From positions 1-64,000 of the forward strand of contig JAAFHV010000013.1 of the NCBI GenBank assembly GCA_013297655.1: 64,000 nucleotides of DNA. Reading direction: 5' to 3'. The notes beneath the pieces are model-generated. The model had not been told where the DNA came from, ran no database searches, and saw nothing but the letters and a program-made list of their open reading frames with translations. The first letter of the stretch is position 1. Each line of letters begins with the position of its first letter. Source of the stretch: Myxococcales bacterium (GTDB lineage: Bacteria; Myxococcota_A; Polyangia; Polyangiales; Polyangiaceae). The position numbers and the translations under genes are program-made. Below are positions 43,765-60,088 of this stretch, piece after piece.

Positions 43765-43842
43765 ATGAAGTACGGAATTGCGTGGTTTATCGGAGTGCCC
43801 CCCGTCATCATCGCGGTTTGGTTCCTTGCCAATCATTGCTGA
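43765..43842 (+). CDS. 25-residue single-span membrane microprotein
   Basis: An ATG at 43765, 6 nt after a GGAGG ribosome-binding site, opens a 25-codon frame: MKYGIAWFIGVPPVIIAVWF followed by LANHC and TGA. It is almost entirely one hydrophobic helix with a Lys at the N-terminus and two central prolines. The strong ribosome-binding site and the hydrophobic coding are the main support. It is too short for routine gene callers. It lies downstream of the duplicated DUF2171 terminators in a 453-bp region with no other gene. Confidence 0.5.
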   Translation: MKYGIAWFIGVPPVIIAVWFLANHC

Positions 43843-43885
43843 CGACCGCTGTCGCTCGCCGCATCACCGCGAGCGCTCTACCCCC

Positions 43886-43917
43886 TCTCGCCTTCCGTGG
43901 GGAAAGCGGAGGGCGAG
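43886..43917. terminator. Possible hairpin terminator of the microprotein gene
   Basis: The stem CTCGCCTTCCG / CGGAGGGCGAG (one mismatch) with loop TGGGGAAAG lies 44 bp after the microprotein stop. It lacks a T-run, so assignment as a terminator is weak. The rest of 43843-44121 shows nothing recognisable. Confidence 0.35.
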
Positions 43918-44121
43918 CTCGTGACCGCCGTCACTGCCTACGAAGCCGCCGTCGCCAGGAGCTGAGCGCGCCCGTTTCACGACGTTCGTGGCAGGTCGTC
44001 GATGTACTCTGTCGCGCGCACGGGCGTGGACTATGCGCTATGACGACGCACAGTGTCCCCACGTCCGTTGCGAGGCGCGACTGCCCTCGGTCCGTAGCTC
44101 GACGGCCTGCGAACGGAGTGC

Positions 44122-44655
44122 TCAGTTCCCGGGTTCGAGGACGAGCGGGTAAACGATGGTGGTGCTCGCGTCCTTGACGGCCGGGAACTTGAGCTTCCCG
44201 AACGCGCCGAGGATGCAATTGATGACCCCCGCCGAGGCGAGGGTCGACCCCTCGTCCTTTGCAGTGGAAACCTTCCCGTCGGGATCGATCGTGAACTTCA
44301 CGTTCACGCGACCGGCGAGGGCGGGGTTCTTCGCGAGCGCGGCTTGGTAACACTTGCGGAACGTCTTCGTGCTCGCGTGAAGAACGGTCTGCACGTCGGC
44401 GTCGCTGCGTTTGGTGGTGATCTCGCGCTCGAACATCGTCGCGCCATCGGCGGCGAGCCATTTCTCGGTGCCGCCGTCGAACGCCTTGGCCTCGGATTTG
44501 GGCGCGGACTCGGCTTTTTCTGCGCTGGCGGCTTCGTGCGCGACGGAGGGTGCGTCTGGGGCCGGCGGGGTGCCGGCGCAGGCGACGACGCCACGCGCGC
44601 CAACCACGACGACAGCCAAAAACGCGGGAATTCGGACAATGGATAGATTTCGCAC
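44122..44655 (-). CDS. Lipoprotein with AgmX/PglI-type TonB-like C-terminal domain
   Basis: This 177-residue protein has a signal peptide with a cysteine at ARGVVAC. A Pro/Ala/Glu-rich linker (residues 27-60) leads into a C-terminal domain: FRKCYQAALAKNPALAGRVNVKFTIDPDGKVSTAKDEGSTLASAGVINCILGAFGKLKFPAVKDASTTIVYPLVL. This is the AgmX/PglI C-terminal pattern, widespread in myxobacteria, resembling TonB ends. AgmX and PglI are linked to gliding motility and envelope complexes, but here the domain stands alone. Two cysteines in the domain probably form a disulfide. Confidence 0.8.
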   Translation of the reverse strand: MRNLSIVRIPAFLAVVVVGARGVVACAGTPPAPDAPSVAHEAASAEKAESAPKSEAKAFDGGTEKWLAADGATMFEREITTKRSDADVQTVLHASTKTFRKCYQAALAKNPALAGRVNVKFTIDPDGKVSTAKDEGSTLASAGVINCILGAFGKLKFPAVKDASTTIVYPLVLEPGN

Positions 44656-44752
44656 GCGCGGAGCTTACCACCCCCACGTGAGGCGAGAGCTGCCGCTTCG
44701 TGCGCCGCGACACCGCCTTGACACTTGCGACCGGTACGCGACCGATGCCGAC

Positions 44753-45277
44753 GTGGCTGCCCCCCTCACGTGCAAAGCGGATCCGTCGATCGCCCTGGTG
44801 CCGGTGGAGCGATCCAAGGCTTTAGCGCTCACGAATTTGTTCGAGCTTTATGCCCACGACTTCAGCGCGTACATGGCACTCCCACTCGACGAGGAAGGCC
44901 GCTTCGGGGTCGAGCTCGCCGAGACCTGGTTCACCGACGCCGACCATTTCGCCTACTTGGTCCGCGAGCGGCAGGCGCTCGTGGGTTTCGCTCTCGTTCG
45001 GCGCGGGTCGGAGCTCGACGGCGCGCGCGACGTGATGGACGTCGCGGAGTTTTTCGTGGTTCGTGGCGCGCGCAGGCGTGGAGTCGGCGCGAAGGTCGCG
45101 CGCGCGCTGTTCGAGGGATTTCCCGGATCGTGGGAGGTTCGTGTCCGCGTCGCCAACGCGCCCGCCGTCACGTTCTGGTCGCGCGCGATCGAAGCGCACA
45201 CCGGCCTCCCCCCGAGCGGACTGCCCTATTCGGCGAAAGGCGCGGAGTGGCGGGTCTTCCGGCTCGACTCGCGCTGA
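44753..45277 (+). CDS. GNAT-family N-acetyltransferase (paralogue 1)
   Basis: This is a 174-residue protein from a GTG at 44753; earlier open frame would overlap the divergent lipoprotein gene. It has the GNAT acetyl-CoA loop RRRGVGAKVARALF (near residue 105), preceded by VMDVAEFFVV and FALVRRGSEL strands. It transfers an acetyl group to an unknown amine. It shares long matching stretches with the protein at 46516 (NLFxLYxHDFS, FALVRRGS, MDVAExFVVRxARxRGxGAKV, FxGxWEVRVR), so the two are duplicates. It is the first of a pair around a lipoprotein gene. Confidence 0.8.
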   Translation: MAAPLTCKADPSIALVPVERSKALALTNLFELYAHDFSAYMALPLDEEGRFGVELAETWFTDADHFAYLVRERQALVGFALVRRGSELDGARDVMDVAEFFVVRGARRRGVGAKVARALFEGFPGSWEVRVRVANAPAVTFWSRAIEAHTGLPPSGLPYSAKGAEWRVFRLDSR

Positions 45278-45312
45278 GCCCAGGCTTGGTAAGGCCCGGA
45301 GCGAGAAGGCTC

Positions 45313-45335
45313 TATCGTGATTGCCACTCACGATA
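45313..45335. promoter_or_regulatory. Perfect inverted repeat between GNAT and lipoprotein genes
   Basis: TATCGTGA and TCACGATA are exact reverse complements separated by 7 nt. The position, 135 bp before the next ATG, would suit an operator or a small hairpin. No T-run follows. Confidence 0.4.
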
Positions 45336-45469
45336 ACGGTGACGAGCTCCATCGTCGGTCTACGCGAGCGACGCGCGATGCCCGCCGCGGGGAGCAGACG
45401 CCAACGTGCCCGACACGGTGAGTCGCGCCCCCGTTGCGCGGACCGCGATCCGAGCCCACCTCTTGGGAC

Positions 45470-46225
45470 ATGCCGCGCGCACACCTCGCCCTACCCGCCG
45501 TCTCATTGGCAATGACGTTCCTCGCTGGCTGCGTGAAGCCACCTCCGCCCGAGGTCGCGAAGCTCGCCCCGCAAGGCGATGTGAAGGTGGCGCAGGCAGA
45601 GGCGCCCAAGGAGCCTGATTGGCATTCTCACGGGCGATGCAAGTCGGCGGTCGAAGCGACGAACGACGGCGACGTGCTGATCGTCACGAGCGACGCCGAC
45701 CACTACGCGGTCTTCCTACCTCCCCACCCGATGGTGCAAATCGACGGCACCGAAGCTTCGTTCGCGAAGAGCCGTGGGCTCGTGCTGAAGGTCACCTACC
45801 CGTCCGTCGACGCGCACGTCTCGCTCGTCTCGGTGCCGGCGGCGTCCGTGGTCTCGGAGCAGCGCAGCCTCGCAGCCTTCCTCGGCGCGACGGAAAAGCT
45901 CATCGCGAACGGGCAGAAGGGGACGCAGTTCGCGCGGCAAGTGAACGGAGTGCCTGGCGCGATGGTCGCGACGCTGAGCGGCAAGCTCCCTGCCGCGAAT
46001 GGGAGCGCCCTCCCGTTCTCGCAGTGGACCACCATCCGCCAGCGGCCGAGCGACAAGCGCCTCTTCACGTTGACGGTCACCGCGACCGCGCCGACGCCCG
46101 AGAGCAGCCGCATGTGGCAAGGGCTGCTCTCGCTGCCGCAGAATCCCACGTTCGATCCGAAGCCCGACGCCACCGCCGAGCCCCCGGGGAGCCCCGCTAC
46201 GATGCCCGCGACGACCCTCATGTGA
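45470..46225 (+). CDS. Lipoprotein of unknown function
   Basis: This is a 251-residue protein starting at the ATG at 45470. The lipobox is LAGC (MPRAHLALPAVSLAMTFLAGC, Cys 21), followed by a Pro-rich spacer and a mixed alpha/beta domain (DVLIVTSDADHYAVFLPPHPMVQIDGTEASFAKSRGLVLKVTYPSVDAHVSLVSVPAASVV). The C-terminal tail is Pro/Ala-rich. No family is recognised. It sits between the two GNAT paralogues and directly before a fragment resembling the rpoC 3' end. Confidence 0.68.
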   Translation: MPRAHLALPAVSLAMTFLAGCVKPPPPEVAKLAPQGDVKVAQAEAPKEPDWHSHGRCKSAVEATNDGDVLIVTSDADHYAVFLPPHPMVQIDGTEASFAKSRGLVLKVTYPSVDAHVSLVSVPAASVVSEQRSLAAFLGATEKLIANGQKGTQFARQVNGVPGAMVATLSGKLPAANGSALPFSQWTTIRQRPSDKRLFTLTVTATAPTPESSRMWQGLLSLPQNPTFDPKPDATAEPPGSPATMPATTLM

Positions 46226-46226
46226 G

Positions 46227-46301
46227 GCCTCGGGGGCTTCGCTTCCGTCACTGCTACCTCCCGAGAGTCGTGGGCTCACTCGTCGTCGACGGCGGCCGTG
46301 A
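46227..46301. repeat. Degenerate copy of the rpoC 3' end and terminator arm
   Basis: About 75 bp resemble 47389-47465, the rpoC stop region and terminator arm, at roughly 80% with one or two gaps. Shared blocks include CTTCGCTT, ACTGCT, CGAGAG, GTGGGCTCACTC and GAC-GCGG. The rest of the 290-bp gap to the next gene shows nothing recognisable. It looks like a relic of a duplication of this junction. Confidence 0.55.
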
Positions 46302-46515
46302 CGCACCTTCGTTTCGCGCAGGGTCGGTGCCCTCGAGGCGCGCAACGGCATTCGGCCTCTAAAGCCCACCACGCGAGGACGCGAGGACGACCGTCGAGAC
46401 GTGGAGACGCGCGGCGCGCGGCCCGGAACGCATCGTGTTGCCCGAGGCGCCACGACGGACGTTATTCGGATAGGCACGCTTGACGATCGCGGTGCGGCCG
46501 TCTCCTATCGGGCCG

Positions 46516-47046
46516 ATGAAAACACCGGTCCTCGCGTGCACGACCGACGCGGGAGTGGTCCTCGTGCCCGTCGATGACGGAACGCGGACCGCGCTCGAGA
46601 ACCTCTTCCAGCTCTACGTGCACGATTTTTCGAGCATCGTGCCGATCGATGTCGACGACACGGGCCGCTTCGAGGCCACCATCGCGGACGAGTGGTTTGC
46701 ACGCGAAGACCACCACGCCTACCTCGTCCGCGAGGACGACACGCTCCGAGGTTTTGCCCTCGTTCGCCGCGGCTCGCGCGTCACCGACGATCCGAAGCCG
46801 ATGGACGTCGCGGAGCTCTTCGTCGTCCGCGCTGCGCGGGGCCGTGGTCTCGGCGCCAAGGTCGTGCAGACGCTCTTCGATTCGTTCCCCGGCCGCTGGG
46901 AGGTCCGCGTACGAGATGCGAACGCCGCCGCCCTCGCGTTTTGGTCGAGCGTCGTATCCGGCGAAGCGGACGGCGAGGTGGAGCGCGCTCCGCACTCCGA
47001 CAGCGGCGTGCCGTGGACGGTGTTTCGTTTCACGACCACGGCGTGA
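46516..47046 (+). CDS. GNAT-family N-acetyltransferase (paralogue 2)
   Basis: This is a 176-residue protein from the ATG at 46516. It has the GNAT pattern LVPVDDGTRTALENLFQLYVHDFSS, FALVRRGSRV, PMDVAELFVVRAARGRGLGAKVVQTLFDSF (acetyl-CoA loop RGRGLG) and WEVRVRDANAAALAFW. It is clearly homologous to the protein at 44753, with the same length and domain order. A TTG at 46480 would add 12 residues and is less likely. The region to rpoC (47047-47437) holds only a possible 41-residue ORF and the rpoC terminator. Confidence 0.82.
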   Translation: MKTPVLACTTDAGVVLVPVDDGTRTALENLFQLYVHDFSSIVPIDVDDTGRFEATIADEWFAREDHHAYLVREDDTLRGFALVRRGSRVTDDPKPMDVAELFVVRAARGRGLGAKVVQTLFDSFPGRWEVRVRDANAAALAFWSSVVSGEADGEVERAPHSDSGVPWTVFRFTTTA

Positions 47047-47171
47047 CGTCGTCCGACGTGTCGAGGGCCTCGGGAACTGGGGGAAACCGATGGAAACCAG
47101 GCACTTGCGCTGCTGCCGACGGCGCGTTCATTCGCCGTAAACGCCGTTCGCGATTTCTGCGAGGAGCGCCA

Positions 47172-47297
47172 TCAGGGACGCGCGGGTGAGCGGGCGCGAG
47201 ACGACGCGATCGTTTTGCCCACCGCGAACACACCGACGACCTCCGCGATCTCTTCGACCGCATAGGCGATGTCGTGGAGCTCCTCGAGCGACGTCAC
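47172..47297 (-). CDS. Possible 41-residue ORF downstream of rpoC
   Basis: A GTG at 47297 opens 41 codons to a TGA at 47172. An in-frame TAA lies just upstream, so this is the full frame. The first 33 codons have strong G/C third positions like real genes here (VTSLEELHDIAYAVEEIAEV), and the end looks less coding. The spacing to a GAGGG box is too short for a good ribosome-binding site. It may be a decayed gene end rather than an active gene. Confidence 0.25.
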   Translation of the reverse strand: MTSLEELHDIAYAVEEIAEVVGVFAVGKTIASSRARSPARP

Positions 47298-47363
47298 CCC
47301 TCGATCTTACCGAATGCGGCGCCGACAGCCACCTGGTGCTCCCGCGCCGCGCTCGCGCCGCGA

Positions 47364-47400
47364 TAAAAGCAAAAGGCCCAAGGGTCTCCCCTCGGGCCTT
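47364..47400 (-). terminator. rpoC terminator
   Basis: The stem AAGGCCCAAGGG / CCCTCGGGCCTT (one mismatch) with loop TCTC is followed on the minus strand by TTTTGCTTTTA. It begins 38 bp after the rpoC stop. Confidence 0.8.
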
Positions 47401-47437
47401 CGCTTTACGTTACTGCTCTCTCACGAGAGCGGTGGGC

Positions 47438-51688
<4,251 letters not shown>

Positions 51689-51803
51689 GGAGATGCCTTT
51701 CTAAACGGTATCGAAGCTTGAAGAGAGGACCCGAGGGGCGCTTGCGTGGACCGCAGCGCCGCGCCTCGAGGTCAGAAACGTGTAGCCTGCAACCTTTGGA
51801 GGA

Positions 51804-51846
51804 AGCGGGGTGGGGCAAGGATCGAACGACCCCTGCCCCGCCCGCC
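51804..51846 (-). promoter_or_regulatory. GC-rich hairpin in the rpoB-rpoC spacer
   Basis: The arms GCGGGGTGGGGCA and TGCCCCGCCCGC pair with one bulge across a loop of about 16 nt. It follows the rpoB stop and has no T-run, so it may be a processing, pausing or attenuation site inside the rpoBC transcript. The spacer has no gene. Confidence 0.4.
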
Positions 51847-51850
51847 GCGA

Positions 51851-55987
<4,137 letters not shown>

Positions 55988-56257
55988 CGAATGCTCCTGC
56001 TCGCGGCACGACTCGAAGAGAAAAGGAGGGCAGCCGGTGCGCGTTCCGGTGGCCTCGGGACAGGCTAAGGATATGTGGGGACGCGCTACCTGACAGGCAT
56101 CCGGAGCAAAGTCAAGCGTGACGGCACGCGCTTTGCCTAGGAGGAACTGGCCGGGTGTTCAGTCGTTGTCGAGAAGCGCGTGATTCTTTGGGTTCTAGTC
56201 GTGATTTTCACTTTCGGCCACCGCTGGCGCTCGGCCGCCCGTACATCGTCGTACTTG

Positions 56258-56311
56258 GCGCGCGAGGTGCCCTCCGAGAGGCGCGCGAGATGCCCTCCGA
56301 GAGGCGCGCGA
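56258..56311. repeat. 23-bp tandem repeat upstream of rpoB
   Basis: Two full copies (56258-56280 and 56281-56303) and a partial third of GCGCGCGAGGTGCCCTCC plus GAGAG occur in the 382-bp gap between rpoB and the YdcF-like gene. They differ by a single base. No gene crosses the gap. Confidence 0.7.
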
Positions 56312-56369
56312 TTTCTCGAGCGCGGCGGCCTCGTGAGCGCCTCGTCGGAGCACGCACGCGCTCCGACGA

Positions 56370-57116
56370 TCACGGATCGAGCGCGTCGCTCCCGCGTCGC
56401 ATGACGGCCTCGTTCGGCGCGAACTCGAGGGTCGTCGAGGAGTGGTTCTTGATACTCCCGACCATGTATCCGAGCTCGGCGCGCGACCGGAGCTCGAAGC
56501 TCGAGAGGCGCCCGTTCGCGAAGTAAAATGCCTGGTCTCGGCTCGTCACGACGAGCGCGGTGCGGAGGTGGTACTTCAACATGAAGCGGCCCGCGTTGCG
56601 GAGGTTCGTCGTCGAGTGGCGCGCGCACGGCTCGATCACGATCGCGCTCTCGGAGAGGCCGCGCTCGAGCAGGTACTGCTTCATCACGAGCGCTTCGTTG
56701 TGCGGCGTGCCGGCAGGGCGCACGTTGCCTCCCGAGACGAGCACCAGGTTCGCCACCCCTCCGCGATAGAGCTCGACCGCGTGATCGAGGCGCGCGGCGG
56801 CCACTGGGTGCACGTGTGGCATCGGTTTGTCGGCGTCGTCCGGGGTGTATCCGGGCACCACGAGCAAATCGTACGGGGCGTCGCTCCGCGCGAGGAGCGC
56901 ATCGGACTGGAGCGCGTCTTGGTTCTCTTTCGAGAGCAGAACGCCGGGCGCGGGCGCGCAGTACGACCAAGGCCCCTCGACCTTCACGATCGCCGCGGTC
57001 GGCGTCGATGGCGGGCTCCGCGCTCCGCAAGCGAGGCTCGTGGGCGCGACGAGCAGCATGAGCGCGAGCGCAAGAAGCCGAGCTCGATCGCGCAGCGGCA
57101 CCCCCGCGTCCATCAT
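56370..57116 (-). CDS. YdcF/DUF218-family lipoprotein
   Basis: This 248-residue protein has a lipoprotein signal (lipobox TSLAC, Cys about residue 30). A DUF218/YdcF-like fold follows, containing YDLLVVPGYTPDD, LDHAVELYRGGVANLVLVSGGNVRP (the SGG motif), NEALVMKQYLLERGLSESAIVIEP and STTNLRNAGRFM. Family members (YdcF, SanA, ElyC) affect envelope integrity, and some bind SAM. The ATG at 57116 overlaps the stop of the upstream gene (TGATG). It is the last gene of a three-gene operon inserted between rplL and rpoB. Confidence 0.82.
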   Translation of the reverse strand: MMDAGVPLRDRARLLALALMLLVAPTSLACGARSPPSTPTAAIVKVEGPWSYCAPAPGVLLSKENQDALQSDALLARSDAPYDLLVVPGYTPDDADKPMPHVHPVAAARLDHAVELYRGGVANLVLVSGGNVRPAGTPHNEALVMKQYLLERGLSESAIVIEPCARHSTTNLRNAGRFMLKYHLRTALVVTSRDQAFYFANGRLSSFELRSRAELGYMVGSIKNHSSTTLEFAPNEAVMRRGSDALDP

Positions 57117-57499
57117 CAGCCCTTCTGCGTCTCCTCGTTCCACTCGCTGTCGAGATCGGTCGTCGACTCGGGCTCGCCTCCCGCGGTGGGCTGCGTTGCT
57201 GGACTCGAGGTCGTGTAGAGGTCGTCGCGGATGGGCGGCAGCGGCCCGCCGAGGTGCTGCGGGCCGACGCGCTGGAGGATCTCGGAGAACGTCACGTGGA
57301 CGGTGCGAAACTCGTCCTCGCGTCGCGTGGCGAGGACGGCAGCCGGCACCACACGCTCGATGGTGGGCTCTTCGTCGGCCGAGAAGGCGGCGAGAGGTGG
57401 CTCCGGGTACTCCGCCGTGATCTCGTCGTCAGGCGGAAGGATCGAGCCCTCGGAGGGATCTCCGGCTCCGGGGGGAGTGGTTTTGGCGCCGTCCGACAC
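57116..57499 (-). CDS. Small acidic protein of unknown function
   Basis: This is a 127-residue protein from a GTG at 57499. It is Pro/Glu/Asp-rich and probably partly disordered (SEGSILPPDDEITAEYPEPPLAAFSADEEPTIERVVPAAVLATRREDEF). One short region could form a structured element (FRTVHVTFSEILQRVGPQHLGGPLPPIRDDLY). No signal peptide or membrane helix is present. It lies 39 bp after the SUMF1-like lipoprotein gene and overlaps the next gene by one base, so it belongs to the same operon. Confidence 0.6.
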   Translation of the reverse strand: MSDGAKTTPPGAGDPSEGSILPPDDEITAEYPEPPLAAFSADEEPTIERVVPAAVLATRREDEFRTVHVTFSEILQRVGPQHLGGPLPPIRDDLYTTSSPATQPTAGGEPESTTDLDSEWNEETQKG

Positions 57500-57538
57500 G
57501 CTAGAAACGCTAGTCCATCTCGCGCGAGCGCGCACCCG

Positions 57539-59632
57539 TCACTTGAAGCGCATGCAGCGGGCGCCGAACGCCCCTGCCATCATGCGCGGAGTCGAGATCT
57601 GGTTGCGGTGGTGCTGCACGCTGCTCCAGCCGAGCCCGAAGCCGCGGTATCCGAAGGTGTTGTTCGGCATCACGACGGCCTCCATGAGGTTGCCCTTCAT
57701 GTCGCGCCAGCCGCCGACACCGGGCGAAATCTCGACCACGTCGCCGGGGACACGACCGGGGGCTGCCACGCGCGCGGCGCCGTCGAACGAGTTGCCGCCG
57801 TCGCCCGGATAATAATACACGAGTGTCTGCGAAATACCGTCGCAGCGGGTCATGCCGTCGGGCCCGGAGACGATCCCGTTCGCGCACGACGGGTTCTGCC
57901 CCGCGACGAGGAGGCGCGAGTTGTTGCCAGAGACGTAGTCCCAGACTTCGCTCGTCGCGAGCTGCCCGCCGTCCCACGCGCAGAACGCGGCGAGCATGGC
58001 AAACGAGGCACAATTGAGGGATTTGACGTCGGTCTGGTCTTGCGTGAAGTACCGACGACCGCCGGTGTACGCGGTCGCGATCGCGTCCGGGAAGTAGTAC
58101 GTGCCGTAGCCGTACGAGCCCGGCGTGGTGGAGCAATTTTGGTTGTGCGTGACCGCGTAGTCGTTGCTCGGCCAGCCGACCCCGGGCTGCGTGTAGTACT
58201 CGGGGAAGAAGGTCGCCCCCGGCGCCATGAGCGAGAAGTAGAGGCCCGGGCGGAACGTGAAGTTGCCCGAATTCACGCTCCATGTGGTCTGCGTGCGAGT
58301 CGCCTGGTAGAGGTCTTGACCGGGATAGAGGAGATCGGTCGTCGGCTGCGCGACGGTGAAGCTCTCTTGTTGCCCTTCGCCCGAAGCGGGGAGCGCGTTC
58401 TCCCAGCCGTTCACCCAGCGCGCGGGGCGATTGGCGGCCATGTAGCCCTTCACATTCGGGCCGCCGAGCGCGCCGGCGACGGTGGTCACGAACGCGCGCA
58501 TGCGACCGGCGGTGACCTCGTATTTGTCGAGGTACACGGTCTTACCGGGCTGACGAGCGTCGCTGAAACCGGGGACCGCGATGCTGGTGCAGCAGCTCTC
58601 GTGGTTCACCCCGGCGCCGCCCACCTCGCCGGAGCCGCACGTCTCGCCGCCGAGGGGCGCGCGGCAGCTAGGCCCTTCGAGGCAGCGCTTCTTGGTGGCG
58701 CTGCACGCGCTCGAGGTGCAGTCGCGGTCCGTCGCGCAGATCTTGTCGGCCGCGCACTTGGGGGCGACCGCGCCTCCGCAGTCGATGTCGGTCTCGTCGC
58801 CGTCTTTGCGGCCGGCCTTGCGCGGCTCGCACTTGAGCATGCCCCCGTCGAGGGAGCAGAAGCCGCTGTCGCAGTCGCCGCCCACTTTGCAGATCTTGGT
58901 GGCGGCGCAGACGGGCGCGGTGGGGCCACCGCAATCGACGTCGGTCTCGGTGCCGTTCAGCACGCCATCGTTGGCGTAGGCGCCGGCGCAGGCCTTCGTG
59001 GGCAGACAGATGCGGCTCGCGCAGTCGTTCGCGACGAGGCAGGGCTCGTTGGCTTGGCACGCGGGGGCGAGCGAGCCGCCGCAGTCGATGTAGGTCTCGT
59101 CGCCGTTCTTCACGCCGTCCGTGATGGTGGGCGCGCGGCAGACGAAGGTGCGACACACGCCGCTCGCGCAGTCTTTGGCGTTCGCGCAGCTCTTGCCGTC
59201 GGCGCAGCGCGCGGCGACGAGGCCGCCGCAGTCGACGTCGGTCTCGTCGTTGTTGAGCACGCCGTCGGTGGGGCTCGACTTTTTGCAAACGCCGCCGATG
59301 CACGGGAGCGCGTTGCAGTCGTCTTGGTTGAAGCAGGCCTTGCCCGCGGCGCACTTGGGGGCCGACTTTCCGCCGCAGTCGACGTCGGTCTCGTCGCCGT
59401 TTTTGAGGCCGTCGGTGGCGCTCGCCGCCACGCAGACGTTGTTCACGCAGCGCCCGCCGTCGCACCCGAGCTCGGGTGTGCACGCGACGGGAGGCGGGAT
59501 GATCGCGCCGTCGGCGGCGGTAGACGCGGTGGGCCCTGCGTCGTCCGTGATGGTGGGATCCTCGGTGCAGGCCATGGAGGCCATGCCCACCGAAACCGCG
59601 AACACGAGTCCGACGCCGACGATCCGTTTCAT
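57539..59632 (-). CDS. Lipoprotein with five Cys-rich repeats and a SUMF1/FGE-like C-terminal domain
   Basis: This 697-residue protein has a lipobox ASMAC (Cys 22). Five Cys-rich repeats of about 50 residues follow (residues 50-310), each with the core NGDETDVDCGG ... C(x4-5)DC. The C-terminal 350 residues form an FGE-sulfatase (SUMF1/EgtB/PvdO)-like domain with the entry strand VYLDKYEVTAGRMRAFV and FCAWDGGQLATSEVWDYVSG. The usual RGGSW...C active-site end reads MMAGAFGARCMRF, so formylglycine-type activity is doubtful. This is the first of three genes inserted between rplL and rpoB. Such lipoproteins are a hallmark of Polyangia. Confidence 0.85.
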   Translation of the reverse strand: MKRIVGVGLVFAVSVGMASMACTEDPTITDDAGPTASTAADGAIIPPPVACTPELGCDGGRCVNNVCVAASATDGLKNGDETDVDCGGKSAPKCAAGKACFNQDDCNALPCIGGVCKKSSPTDGVLNNDETDVDCGGLVAARCADGKSCANAKDCASGVCRTFVCRAPTITDGVKNGDETYIDCGGSLAPACQANEPCLVANDCASRICLPTKACAGAYANDGVLNGTETDVDCGGPTAPVCAATKICKVGGDCDSGFCSLDGGMLKCEPRKAGRKDGDETDIDCGGAVAPKCAADKICATDRDCTSSACSATKKRCLEGPSCRAPLGGETCGSGEVGGAGVNHESCCTSIAVPGFSDARQPGKTVYLDKYEVTAGRMRAFVTTVAGALGGPNVKGYMAANRPARWVNGWENALPASGEGQQESFTVAQPTTDLLYPGQDLYQATRTQTTWSVNSGNFTFRPGLYFSLMAPGATFFPEYYTQPGVGWPSNDYAVTHNQNCSTTPGSYGYGTYYFPDAIATAYTGGRRYFTQDQTDVKSLNCASFAMLAAFCAWDGGQLATSEVWDYVSGNNSRLLVAGQNPSCANGIVSGPDGMTRCDGISQTLVYYYPGDGGNSFDGAARVAAPGRVPGDVVEISPGVGGWRDMKGNLMEAVVMPNNTFGYRGFGLGWSSVQHHRNQISTPRMMAGAFGARCMRFK

Positions 59633-60054
59633 TGGCTAAAGCTCCCGCAAGATCTCTTACGAGCCTAGCGCCCTCGCGTATCCATCACCACCCGATTTTT
59701 CGCGTCGCATCGCGTGGGGAAGCCCACGGGGCGCGCTTTGCTTCGGTGCGGACGCTTCGGGTGCCACACCAAGGATCTTCTCGGTCCTCGCCTGCGAGCG
59801 CTCGCGCGAGCGCCACGGCACACCGACCGCGGAGAGGTGCCACGAGGAGCGCCGTGGCGGCACGAGACGCGACCGCGAGCACGTCGCCCGTACCCCGATG
59901 CGGACCGCGCACGACGCCTCCGCGCGCCTCGCGTGCGAACGTGAGCGCCCCCTGCCCTCCGCGAGCGACAGCCCCTTGGTACCTCGCTGGCCCCGAGCGC
60001 GCGAACGCCGCACCGGCGCACAGGCGCGCACGACCGAGCTCGGCGCACCAAAAG
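59633..60054. other. Intergenic region, no gene assigned
   Basis: This region between the SUMF1-like lipoprotein gene and the rplL terminator is very GC-rich. A minus-strand open frame (59685-60122) has biased composition and no convincing start, so I leave it out; it might be a decayed gene. The promoter of the lipoprotein operon should lie near its upstream end, but I see no clear hexamers. Confidence 0.4.
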
Positions 60055-60088
60055 AAAAAAGCCGCCCTCCCGAAGGAGAACGGCTTTT
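60050..60088 (-). terminator. rplL terminator
   Basis: On the minus strand, AAAAGCCGTTCTCC pairs with GGAGGGCGGCTTTT around a TTCG tetraloop and is followed by TTTTTTCTTTT. It lies about 50 bp after the rplL stop and separates the ribosomal-protein genes from the downstream accessory genes and rpoB. Confidence 0.88.

Noticed and set aside
51804-51846. tRNA-like TTCGATC segment in the rpoB-rpoC spacer
   Set aside because: The flanking bases do not form a 5-bp T-stem and no acceptor or anticodon arm can be drawn, so it is treated as a simple hairpin.
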